DNA of 6,146 nt. Source: Lachnospiraceae bacterium UBA1753 (GTDB lineage Bacteria > Bacillota > Clostridia > Lachnospirales > Lachnospiraceae). The position numbers were made by a program, and so were the translations under genes. Below, in pieces: positions 1-5,589 of this stretch. The notes beneath the pieces are model-generated. The model was not told where the DNA came from and did no database searches. It worked only from the letters and a program-made list of their open reading frames with translations. How positions within the stretch are numbered: position 1 is the stretch's first letter; each line of letters opens with the position of its first letter. The stretch spans positions 320 through 6,465 of the forward strand of contig DCHL01000008.1 of NCBI GenBank assembly GCA_002317595.1, read 5' to 3'.

Positions 1-173
1 GAGGTAATCGACCTTGTGTTGGCAATCTCAAGCGTGAGTTCCTCGATTTCCTCTTCCTTGAGGTGCTTAAAAATCTTCGCCGACTTCTCAGGCCCAAGTG
101 CAATCAGAAGTATCGCCGCTTTCTGTATTCCCTCTAATTCTTCCGGTTCACCGGCTGTAGCGTTAAATGCCAT
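1..173 (-). CDS. fliG: Flagellar motor switch protein FliG, N-terminal fragment (cut by window edge)
   Basis: Only the first 57 codons are present and the gene runs off the left edge. FliG is the rotor protein of the C ring. Its N-terminal domain binds the cytoplasmic tail of FliF, and its C-terminal domain (outside the window) meets the stator and sets torque and direction. The visible part starts MAFNATAGEPEELEGIQKAA and continues with a hydrophobic helix (ILLIALGPEKSAKIF, residues 21-35) and an acidic amphipathic helix with KHLKEEEIEELTLEIA (residues 36-51), the typical FliG N-terminal helical pattern. The ATG at 173-171 is chosen because an AGGAG lies just upstream, overlapping the fliF stop. 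The gap to fliF is 11 bases, so translation is probably coupled, which suits two proteins that bind one another. Identification is firm from sequence and position; the state of the rest of the gene is unknown. Confidence 0.95.
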   Translation of the reverse strand, partial: MAFNATAGEPEELEGIQKAAILLIALGPEKSAKIFKHLKEEEIEELTLEIANTRSIT

Positions 174-181
174 AAGAAAAA

Positions 182-187
182 CTCCTA
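182..187 (-). promoter_or_regulatory. fliG ribosome binding site overlapping the fliF stop codon
   Basis: Read on the minus strand the junction is TGG-TAG-GAG followed by TTTTTCTT and ATG. The TAGGAG Shine-Dalgarno contains the fliF TAG stop. A ribosome ending fliF therefore sits on the fliG initiation site, which points to translational coupling of these two partner proteins. Confidence 0.8.
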
Positions 188-1786
188 CCAATCATCCGAG
201 AGCCAGTTGCGAAGCAGGTTCGCCACCGCCTCCGGGTTCTCATCAACAAACTTCTCAATGAGAAGCCTCGTCTCACTCTTACCCTCAATATCAATATCTT
301 CAAGCTCCTGAGCTTCCTGCGAGCTCTGAAGCAGTGTATCCAGCGAAATCTCCTCTTCCTCTTCTTCAGGTTTCTTCTTGTCACCCAGCATACTCCTGAG
401 AACAACGAAGGCAAGAAGTGCAAGGATAAGGACGATAAGCACAATCTGGAGAATATCCGTCGGCTTGATGCCGGCATTCTCATCCTCCACAAACAGCGGT
501 TCATCATAAGCGACAATCGTGATGTTCGATGTAGGAATTCCGGTCGCCTTGGAAACCACATCCTTGATGTCATCATCAACCTCAGCCTTAACCCTGGCAC
601 TGTTGGCCGCCTGGTATTCCTCAAAGGTGATTCCATCCAAAAGGCCCTGCGCCTTGAGGTCAGCCTCCTTGTACACGATGTAGTGGATAGCCGTGATTCC
701 AAGTGATGAGCTGTCATATTTTATCGCACCACCCGGATTCTCTGTGTCGGTGATGGTCTCGTTCGGCAGATAATCCTTGCTCATCTCCGCCACCTCGGAA
801 TTGCTGTAGGCATTATCCTCGATGACATATGTATCTTCACCGTTAGTGTCAGTTCCCGGCACTCCGCCGTTTCCGCCCACATTGGTGGACTCGTAGGAAT
901 CCTCATGTGACAGGACTCCCTGCGTCTGACCCTCAGCAGGTGTGTAATCATGCTGAGTCTGCTTAATAATCGACCAGTCGAGGTCAAGGTTTGGAACCAC
1001 CTGCACCATGTCATATATCTTGGACTGGACAAGAGCATCCCTTATCTCACTCTTCACAAGGTTCTCATACGTCTGCTTATACGACAGTCTGTTGCTGGCA
1101 GAACCAGCTGTGGATACATCATCCTCCCCCGAGAACAGCATGCTGCCCGTCGAATCGAGAATTACGATATTCTCCGTCGACGAATTGCCAAGTGCCGTTG
1201 CGACGAACCTTGCCATGGACGCTGCGGCATCCTGCGAGAGTTCAGAGTTGAGGGTCAGCATTACGCTGGCGTAGGACTCTTCCTTCTCTGCGATGAGAGT
1301 TCCATCATTATCCGGAATTGAGAGGGTTACTGATGCCGAATCAACTGCCTCATTAGCTGCCAGGTCCTTCTCTATCTGACTCTCAAGGTATACCTTATAG
1401 CGCTTCTCCTTGTCCGATTCAGTAGTCGAGAAGCCGCCCGAGAATACATTCTCAATGTCATATCCGTAAGTTGGGAAACTGTTGGCTCCAAGAAGAAGTG
1501 TTGCATCAGACAGCTGCTCCTGAAGAATGTCAACAGTGAGACCATCGTCTGATATCTTATAGTTCATCTCGTTGGAATCGAGAAGTGTCTTTATCTCAGA
1601 TGTCTGCTTTGTGTTATCGCAGACAATCAGTGTCGTATACTTAGGCGTCGTAAGAATAGTAACTAAAACAGCCAATGCCACTACGACACCGGCTATAACA
1701 CTTATTATTAAAGTTTTCTGTCTGGATGTGAACTTACCCCACCAGTCCAGGAAGCGCTGAAGAAGCGCCTTAACTCTCTCTGCCAT
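185..1786 (-). CDS. fliF: Flagellar MS-ring protein FliF
   Basis: A complete 533-residue protein, close to the family's usual size. FliF oligomerises in the cytoplasmic membrane to form the MS ring, on which export gate, rod and C ring are built. A short basic cytoplasmic N-terminus precedes transmembrane segment 1 (about residues 24-46). A large extracytoplasmic region with the YscJ/FliF ring-building domains follows (about 47-270). Next comes a Gly-rich loop with GGNGGVPGTD (304-313), a recognisable FliF signature, and a further ring-building segment (about 325-430). Transmembrane segment 2 spans about residues 445-464, then a Lys/Glu-rich linker (470-479). The C-terminal tail holds ETRLLIEKFVDENPEAVANL and ends NWLSDDW, matching the known FliG-binding tail. 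The ATG at 1786 has AAAGGA eight bases upstream. The gap from fliE is 23 bases. No frameshift or missing region is seen. Confidence 0.97.
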   Translation of the reverse strand: MAERVKALLQRFLDWWGKFTSRQKTLIISVIAGVVVALAVLVTILTTPKYTTLIVCDNTKQTSEIKTLLDSNEMNYKISDDGLTVDILQEQLSDATLLLGANSFPTYGYDIENVFSGGFSTTESDKEKRYKVYLESQIEKDLAANEAVDSASVTLSIPDNDGTLIAEKEESYASVMLTLNSELSQDAAASMARFVATALGNSSTENIVILDSTGSMLFSGEDDVSTAGSASNRLSYKQTYENLVKSEIRDALVQSKIYDMVQVVPNLDLDWSIIKQTQHDYTPAEGQTQGVLSHEDSYESTNVGGNGGVPGTDTNGEDTYVIEDNAYSNSEVAEMSKDYLPNETITDTENPGGAIKYDSSSLGITAIHYIVYKEADLKAQGLLDGITFEEYQAANSARVKAEVDDDIKDVVSKATGIPTSNITIVAYDEPLFVEDENAGIKPTDILQIVLIVLILALLAFVVLRSMLGDKKKPEEEEEEISLDTLLQSSQEAQELEDIDIEGKSETRLLIEKFVDENPEAVANLLRNWLSDDW

Positions 1787-1809
1787 AACTAAATCCTTTA
1801 ATCATTTTC

Positions 1810-2142
1810 CTAAATCTGAATCTGCATGATTTCCCTGTAAGCCGATACAAATCTATCCCTAAGCGCAACAGTGTACTGAAGTGCTGTCTGCGCCTTGGCC
1901 TGCGCCTCAGCCAGGTCATGCGTATTGTCGGTGAGGCCGAGGGACCACTTGATTTCCTCCTCTTCCTCCCTATTCAGATAGGTATTGGTCTCATTGAGCT
2001 GATTTACTGCCGCACTCAGGAAATCCCCAAAATTGTGTTCATTGGGAATTGTCGCCGTAGAGCTCTGCGCTGCCGCATTCTTAACAGCCCCCGATGTAAG
2101 ATTATAAAAATCAGTAATACTGTTTATCTGATTAACTGCCAT
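1810..2142 (-). CDS. fliE: Flagellar hook-basal body protein FliE
   Basis: A complete 110-residue protein, close to the family's usual 100-110. FliE is exported by the flagellar type III apparatus and joins the MS ring to the proximal rod, helping to open the export gate for rod subunits. The N-terminal 35 residues are polar and Ser/Thr/Asn-rich, as in other FliE proteins. Residues 38-50 (FGDFLSAAVNQLN) and the C-terminal block from THD at 74 to the end (RDRFVSAYREIMQIQI, 95-110) are the two conserved helices. The linker carries a run of five acidic residues (59-63), which I do not recall as usual; compare other FliE proteins before giving it weight. The ATG at 2142 has AGAGG upstream. fliE lies 55 bases after flgC and 23 before fliF, the standard order. 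Confidence 0.95.
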   Translation of the reverse strand: MAVNQINSITDFYNLTSGAVKNAAAQSSTATIPNEHNFGDFLSAAVNQLNETNTYLNREEEEEIKWSLGLTDNTHDLAEAQAKAQTALQYTVALRDRFVSAYREIMQIQI

Positions 2143-2197
2143 ATCAAACCTCTGATAATTCTAATAGCCTGTCAAAAAATATCCCCGTTCACACTGA

Positions 2198-2656
2198 TTA
2201 TGCCTGACCCATCTCCAGACCGCGCACCGCCATGGCCTTGCTGGTTGTGAAGGCTGTCGTGTTGGCCTCATATGCCCTGCTGGCATCAATCATGTTGGTC
2301 ATCTCAGTGATTGTGTTGACATTGGGATACCACACATATCCATTCTCGTCAGCATCGGGATGCGAAGGATCATACACCTTGGTCATCTCGGTCGCTGTAT
2401 CATTGTACACTCCGCCAACCTTGACACCGTCTCCACCAAAACGGTTGTACCTGCTCTGACTGTTCGCAAGTGCACTCGAGAAAGACGCTCCCGTCGAATT
2501 CTTCTCATGGAAGGTCACAACCTTCCTCACGTACGGAGTACCATCCTCAGTTCTGGTAGTATTGGCATTGGCAATATTCTGGGATATGATATCCATCCTG
2601 AAGCGCTCAGCCGTAAGACCTGACGCATTAATTCCAAAAGACTGAAAAACACTCAT
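2198..2656 (-). CDS. flgC: Flagellar proximal rod protein FlgC
   Basis: A complete 152-residue protein, about the same length as FlgC of Bacillus. FlgC is a rod subunit exported through the flagellar type III system and assembled next to FlgB, FlgF and FliE. The N-terminus holds the rod/hook family signature: ISQNIANANTTRT (residues 24-36) followed by DGTPYVRKVV (38-47). The C-terminus has the matching amphipathic helix, from NVNTITEMTNMIDASRAYEA (112-131) to KAMAVRGLEMGQA (140-152). The two terminal helices pack into the D0 coiled coil of the rod. The variable middle (50-110) contains short Gly/Asn/Asp-rich turns. The ATG at 2656 is supported by GGTGGA six bases upstream. The 56-base gap from flgB holds a small hairpin. 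Confidence 0.97.
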   Translation of the reverse strand: MSVFQSFGINASGLTAERFRMDIISQNIANANTTRTEDGTPYVRKVVTFHEKNSTGASFSSALANSQSRYNRFGGDGVKVGGVYNDTATEMTKVYDPSHPDADENGYVWYPNVNTITEMTNMIDASRAYEANTTAFTTSKAMAVRGLEMGQA

Positions 2657-2672
2657 ATTATTCCACCATTTC

Positions 2673-2689
2673 TTCGCGTCCTACGCGAA
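2673..2689 (-). repeat. Short perfect hairpin upstream of the flgC ribosome binding site
   Basis: TTCGCGT, a three-base spacer and ACGCGAA form a perfect 7-bp inverted repeat in the flgB-flgC gap. On the minus strand it ends about five bases before the flgC Shine-Dalgarno (2662-2667). There is no U-run after it, so it is not an intrinsic terminator. It could affect mRNA processing, stability or ribosome access; that is inference. Confidence 0.6.
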
Positions 2690-2712
2690 AATCCAATAAC
2701 AAAATAAAGCAG

Positions 2713-3111
2713 CTAAGAAGGGTTATTCATTACAGCACGCAGGTTGGCAAACTGCCTATCCATACTCTGCATGATACCATTGTACTTAAGCTGGTTGGAT
2801 GCAAGCTCCACATTCTCATTGTCAATATCCACGTTGTTGCCATCCGTCCTGTATGAATAGTTGGCATAGTCCGTGTAAACCCTGCCCTTGATCCTGTCAA
2901 GGCGAACAGTGCCCACCTTCTCATCAAGAGACTCATACCTTGAATTCCTGAGGGCCTGCTGGAGATCCGACTCAAAAGAGACGTCCTGACGCTTGTATCC
3001 AGGGGTATCCACATTAGCGATATTGTTGCCGATAATCTTGTTCCTGAGAGCAGACGCATCTGCGGCCTTATCAAGCACATTTATATAGTCGAAAACATTA
3101 GAATTTATCAA
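2713..3111 (-). CDS. flgB: Flagellar proximal rod protein FlgB (TTG start)
   Basis: A 132-residue protein when read from the TTG at 3111-3109, close to the length of FlgB in Bacillus. FlgB is the first rod component added above the FliE/MS-ring base. Residues 1-20 (MINSNVFDYINVLDKAADAS) and the family motif NNIANVDTPGYKRQDVSF (29-46) form the N-terminal rod helix and signature. The C-terminal half has DGNNVDIDNENVELASNQLKY (90-110), then the closing helix up to MNNPS. An in-frame GTG at 3141 would add ten residues, but it has no Shine-Dalgarno and its codons run through a hairpin and the ribosome binding site. AGGAGG stands five bases before the TTG, which decides the start. This is the first flagellar gene of the operon, preceded by a candidate promoter at 3163-3191. 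Confidence 0.95.
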   Translation of the reverse strand: MINSNVFDYINVLDKAADASALRNKIIGNNIANVDTPGYKRQDVSFESDLQQALRNSRYESLDEKVGTVRLDRIKGRVYTDYANYSYRTDGNNVDIDNENVELASNQLKYNGIMQSMDRQFANLRAVMNNPS

Positions 3112-3116
3112 CTTTT

Positions 3117-3122
3117 CCTCCT
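3117..3122 (-). promoter_or_regulatory. flgB ribosome binding site (fixes the TTG start)
   Basis: A perfect AGGAGG is followed by AAAAG and TTG. A strong site paired with a weak start codon may set the level of FlgB. It rules out the upstream GTG as the main start. Confidence 0.85.
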
Positions 3123-3123
3123 C

Positions 3124-3139
3124 GAGGGTCCATGCCCTC
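3124..3139 (-). repeat. Leader hairpin immediately upstream of the flgB ribosome binding site
   Basis: On the minus strand GAGGG, the loop CATGGA and CCCTC form a perfect 5-bp stem that ends one base before AGGAGG. The CCTC of this stem could instead pair with GAGG of the Shine-Dalgarno across a GAG loop. Two exclusive structures are therefore drawable, but both are short, so a switching role is speculative. Confidence 0.4.
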
Positions 3140-3162
3140 ACTATATTTTGTCACTATGCTCC

Positions 3163-3191
3163 ATTGTAACACCCAATATGTTGTATGAAAA
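3163..3191 (-). promoter_or_regulatory. Candidate sigma-A-type promoter of the flgB operon (extended -10)
   Basis: On the minus strand TTTTCA (3191-3186) is followed after 17 bases by TACAAT (3168-3163), which is preceded by TGT and so forms an extended -10 TGTTACAAT. Transcription would begin near 3157, giving a leader of about 46 bases before the flgB TTG. It lies downstream of the terminator-like hairpin, where an independent operon promoter is expected. The -35 matches 4 of 6 and the -10 matches 5 of 6 consensus bases. Confidence 0.55.
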
Positions 3192-3204
3192 GTATTTTTC
3201 ACAA
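3181..3204. promoter_or_regulatory. Inverted repeat over the -35 region of the flgB promoter (possible operator)
   Basis: TGAAAA (3186-3191), GTAT and TTTTCA (3196-3201) form a perfect 6-bp dyad, flanked by TTGT (3181-3184) and ACAA (3201-3204). The left arm coincides with the proposed -35 box, a usual place for an operator. The sequence is AT-rich, so such a dyad can arise by chance. No known regulator is recognised with confidence. Confidence 0.3.
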
Positions 3205-3221
3205 GGTTTCGGAATTATTCC

Positions 3222-3262
3222 AAAATAACATAAAGGGATTCCATCTAAGATGAAATCCCTTT
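3222..3262 (-). terminator. Terminator-like hairpin after topA
   Basis: The arms AAAGGGATTTCATC (3262-3249) and GATGGAATCCCTTT (3245-3232), read on the minus strand, pair over 14 bp with one T-G wobble and a three-base loop (TTA). The 3' arm ends in TTT, followed by ATGTTATTTT, a U-rich but interrupted tail. It lies 110 bases after the topA stop and just before the flgB promoter, so it probably ends topA transcription and insulates the flagellar operon. The broken U-tract suggests termination may be partial. The hairpin is also readable in the opposite direction but no gene uses it that way. Confidence 0.65.
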
Positions 3263-3270
3263 GCTTAAAA

Positions 3271-3286
3271 TGCAATCCATGCACCA
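3271..3286 (-). promoter_or_regulatory. Sigma-54-like -24/-12 element
   Basis: The minus strand reads TGGTGCATGGATTGCA. Against the known sigma-54 consensus TGGCACR-N4-TTGCW it keeps GG at -24, GC at -12 and the exact spacing, and differs at two positions (TG in place of CA). Transcription would begin near 3260, inside the 5' arm of the terminator-like hairpin. No enhancer-binding-protein site or sigma-54 gene is visible here, so function is unproven. Confidence 0.25.
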
Positions 3287-3308
3287 TATATCAGGTTGTA
3301 TAAAATAG

Positions 3309-3336
3309 TTATCGGCTATCCGATGAAATAATATTA
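3309..3336 (-). promoter_or_regulatory. Sigma-28 (sigma-D)-like promoter between topA and flgB
   Basis: The minus strand carries GCCGATAA (3316-3309), identical to the sigma-28 -10 consensus. TAAT lies at 3336-3333, 16 bases upstream, one mismatch from the -35 core TAAA at a spacing within the 14-16 range described for sigma-D. The -10 overlaps a small dyad, ATCGG-CTAT-CCGAT (3311-3324). A transcript would start near 3302 and meet the hairpin at 3262 after about 40 bases. Proximity to flagellar genes raises the prior for a real sigma-28 site. Confidence 0.4.
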
Positions 3337-3371
3337 GCACACTTTTTGGCTAATTGCACAGATTTTGTCAT

Positions 3372-5453
3372 TTAATTTGATGAAGAATCCTCGACGTCCT
3401 CCATATATCCGCAGCCCTCTGCAGAACATGCAAGCTTGTTGCCCTTGTATACCATCATGCCACCGCACCTAGCACACTTTTTAGCCGCAGGTCTTGCCCA
3501 TGACATAAACTCGCATTCGGGGAATCCGATACATCCGTAGTATCTCCTGCCCTTGCGTGTCATCTTGATTACAAGGTCCTTTCCACACTGAGGACACTCA
3601 ACTCCTATCTTCTCAAAATAAGGTCTCGTATTCCTGCACTCAGGGAAACCGGGACACGCCAGGAATTTACCGTGAGGACCATACTTGATGACCATGTTGC
3701 GGCCACAATCCTCACAGATTTCATCCGTAACCTCATCGTGAAGCTGCGCATGCTCAAGCTTTGACTGTGCATCCTCAACTGCCTCATGAAGATCAGGGTA
3801 GAAGTTCTTGATCACCGTCTTCCATGCAACTGCACCAGTCTCGACTCCATCGAGAAGGGACTCGAAATTCACAGTGAAATTAACATCAACAATCGAAGGG
3901 AACATATCCTTCATGATGTTGTTGACAATGTCACCTATCTCAGTCATATACAGATTCTTGCCATCCTTTGTCACATAGCGTCTGGCGAGAATTGTTGTAA
4001 TAGTAGGCGCATATGTCGAAGGACGTCCGATTCCGAGTTCCTCCATCGCCTTGACGAGAGATGCCTCTGTGTAGTGTGCAGGTGGCTGTGTAAAGTGCTG
4101 CTTGCCTCCGAGGGACGAAACGCTGAGGACAGATTTTTCATCAAGCCCTGCTGAGAGTGTTGTACTCTTCTCGTTCTCATCGCCTTCCGTGTAGACAGAC
4201 ATGAAACCGTCGAACACGACTCTTGATGCAGATGTTGTAAAAATATATTTTCCAGCCGAAATCTTAACAGAAGTCGTCTCATAACGGCCAGGTGCCATAC
4301 GGCTCGCTGTAAATCTCTTCCAGATAAGCTGGTAAAGCCTGAACTGGTCTCTTGAAAGGGAGTCCTTAACCAGAGCAGGTTCGCGCGCAATGTCAGTAGG
4401 TCTGATTGCCTCATGCGCATCCTGAATCTTACTATCCTCGCCCTCGGGCTTCTTGGCAGGTGCGGCAGAATATGCCTCACCATACTTTTCGAGGATAAAC
4501 TCTCCCGCCATCCTCTCGGCCTCGTCTGAGATTCTTGTCGAATCAGTTCTCAGGTACGAGATAAGACCAACTGTACCGCTGCCCTTGATATCAATTCCCT
4601 CGTAGAGCTGCTGTGCAACACGCATGGTCTTCTGTGTCGAAAAATTAAGCACCTTACTCGCTTCCTGCTGGAGGGTACTTGTCGTAAAGGGAAGCGGAGC
4701 CTTTCGAATTCTCTCGCCCTTCTTTACTTCCTTTATGCCAAAAGTTGCCTTCTTCAGGTCACTCAGAATAGCATCTGCCTGCTCTTCTGATGTTATGTCA
4801 ACCTTTCCGTTCTCATCCCCATAGAACTTAGCTTCAAGAGGCTTCTTCTCTCCCTTCACATCGAAAACAACCTCGATGGTCCAGTACTCCTCAGGAATGA
4901 AAGCGGCTATCTCTTCTTCCCTGTCGCCGATGATTCTAAGGGCCACTGACTGAACTCGTCCTGCAGACAGACCTCTCTTAACCTTCGCCCAGAGAAGCGG
5001 TGATATCTCATAGCCCACCATTCTGTCGAGGATTCTTCTTGCCTGCTGAGAATCAACAAGGTTCATGTCGATTCCCCTGGGATGCTTGAGCGATTCCTTA
5101 ACGGCAGTCTTGGTAATCTCATTGAATGTAATTCTATGGACATCCTTATCCTCAATCTTGAGAGCCTTGGAAAGATGCCACGAAATTGCCTCACCCTCGC
5201 GGTCAGGGTCAGTTGCGAGATAGACTTTATCAGCCTTCTTCACCTGCTTCCTCATATCAGCAAGCAGATCACCCTTACCCCTTATCGTAATATATCTCGG
5301 CTCATAATCGTCCTTAACGTCAATTCCCAACTGACTCTTAGGGAGGTCGCGAACGTGTCCCATGCTCGCTGTAACCTCATAATTTGAACCCAAAAATTTC
5401 TTAATTGTCTTCACCTTCGCAGGCGACTCCACTATAACAAGATACTTTGCCAT
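3372..5453 (-). CDS. topA: DNA topoisomerase I (type IA)
   Basis: A complete 693-residue enzyme that relaxes negative supercoils by passing one strand through a transient single-strand break. The Toprim domain opens the protein (AKYLVIVESPAKVKTI, with E9) and carries the metal-binding acidic motif TDPDREGE (D82, D84, E86). The nicking tyrosine is Y300 in GLISYLRTDSTR, with R302 beside it. Conserved blocks around GLSAGRVQSVALRIIGDRE (161-179), DAHEAIRPT (345-353) and GIGRPSTYAPTI (474-485) complete the core. The C-terminus has three zinc-binding modules: C580/C583/C600/C606, C620/C623/C641/C647 and C660/C663/C676/C681, ending in an acidic Ser-rich tail. The ATG at 5453 is preferred because the protein then begins with the family's start and AAAGGAG lies ten bases upstream. 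A frame extension to a TTG at 5528 lacks a ribosome site and runs through the promoter. topA stands directly before the flagellar operon. Confidence 0.98.
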   Translation of the reverse strand: MAKYLVIVESPAKVKTIKKFLGSNYEVTASMGHVRDLPKSQLGIDVKDDYEPRYITIRGKGDLLADMRKQVKKADKVYLATDPDREGEAISWHLSKALKIEDKDVHRITFNEITKTAVKESLKHPRGIDMNLVDSQQARRILDRMVGYEISPLLWAKVKRGLSAGRVQSVALRIIGDREEEIAAFIPEEYWTIEVVFDVKGEKKPLEAKFYGDENGKVDITSEEQADAILSDLKKATFGIKEVKKGERIRKAPLPFTTSTLQQEASKVLNFSTQKTMRVAQQLYEGIDIKGSGTVGLISYLRTDSTRISDEAERMAGEFILEKYGEAYSAAPAKKPEGEDSKIQDAHEAIRPTDIAREPALVKDSLSRDQFRLYQLIWKRFTASRMAPGRYETTSVKISAGKYIFTTSASRVVFDGFMSVYTEGDENEKSTTLSAGLDEKSVLSVSSLGGKQHFTQPPAHYTEASLVKAMEELGIGRPSTYAPTITTILARRYVTKDGKNLYMTEIGDIVNNIMKDMFPSIVDVNFTVNFESLLDGVETGAVAWKTVIKNFYPDLHEAVEDAQSKLEHAQLHDEVTDEICEDCGRNMVIKYGPHGKFLACPGFPECRNTRPYFEKIGVECPQCGKDLVIKMTRKGRRYYGCIGFPECEFMSWARPAAKKCARCGGMMVYKGNKLACSAEGCGYMEDVEDSSSN

Positions 5454-5463
5454 TGCCGAAATA

Positions 5464-5470
5464 CTCCTTT
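5464..5470 (-). promoter_or_regulatory. topA ribosome binding site
   Basis: AAAGGAG on the minus strand lies ten bases before ATG at 5453, at the long end of normal spacing. It decides for this ATG against the longer reading from 5528. Confidence 0.75.
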
Positions 5471-5499
5471 GTGGCCATGCCCATAAAAAATCAAGGCAT

Positions 5500-5544
5500 A
5501 GAATACAATACTTTTTTCTATAGTGCAAGACCGAACTTTTTCAA
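5500..5544 (-). promoter_or_regulatory. Candidate sigma-A promoters of topA (two overlapping)
   Basis: On the minus strand TTGAAA (5544-5539), 16 bases and TATAGA (5522-5517) form one candidate. TTGCAC (5528-5523), 17 bases and TATTCT (5505-5500) form a second, weaker one. Both lie 45-90 bases upstream of the topA start, in the 136-base gap after the preceding gene. Which is used cannot be told from the sequence; the first has the better -35. Confidence 0.4.
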
Positions 5545-5589
5545 AACAATGGCAAATTTGTAATTTCTCTGTAAAAACAGGTCAGCAAG

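Noticed and set aside
163..717. A 184-residue minus-strand open frame inside fliF, and the plus-strand frames at 950-1321, 1918-2250 and 3786-4154.
   Set aside because: All overlap well-supported genes, have compositions typical of shifted or antisense frames and lack ribosome sites.
1840..1848. A plus-strand GCCGATAC inside fliE resembling a sigma-28 -10 element for an antisense transcript.
   Set aside because: No TAAA-like -35 lies 14-16 bases upstream; the nearest is 26 bases away. It is explained by fliE coding.
2143..2197. A perfect -35 hexamer TTGACA on the minus strand between flgC and fliE, suggesting an internal promoter.
   Set aside because: No acceptable -10 lies 16-18 bases downstream; at that distance the sequence is GAGGTT, part of the fliE ribosome site.
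3098..3133. An 11-codon out-of-frame mini-ORF (MDPRGGKVDKF) overlapping the flgB start, considered as a leader peptide.
   Set aside because: No properly spaced ribosome site precedes its ATG, and its codons show no attenuation-type run of one amino acid.
3194..3208. A CodY-box-like sequence near the flgB promoter.
   Set aside because: It differs from the 15-base CodY consensus at four positions, in AT-rich DNA where such matches are common. codY itself is not in the window.
3141..3287. A 48-codon minus-strand reading frame (ATG at 3287, TAG at 3141) across the topA-flgB spacer.
   Set aside because: It has no Shine-Dalgarno, runs through the terminator-like hairpin and the flgB promoter, and its product resembles nothing I know. 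Most likely a chance frame.
3145..3370. A 9-bp direct repeat ATTTTGTCA at 3145-3153 and 3362-3370 flanking the spacer, considered as a deletion or insertion scar.
   Set aside because: It is short and AT-rich, there is no mobile-element sequence between the copies, and chance is a sufficient explanation.
5454..5528. A 25-residue N-terminal extension of TopA from TTG at 5528.
   Set aside because: It lacks a ribosome site, overlaps the promoter candidates and precedes the family-typical start MAKYLVIVESPAKVK, which has its own AAAGGAG.
5569..5580. The small dyad CTGT-AAAA-ACAG after the membrane-protein gene, considered as a terminator.
   Set aside because: The stem is only four base pairs, is AT-rich and has no U-run after it.
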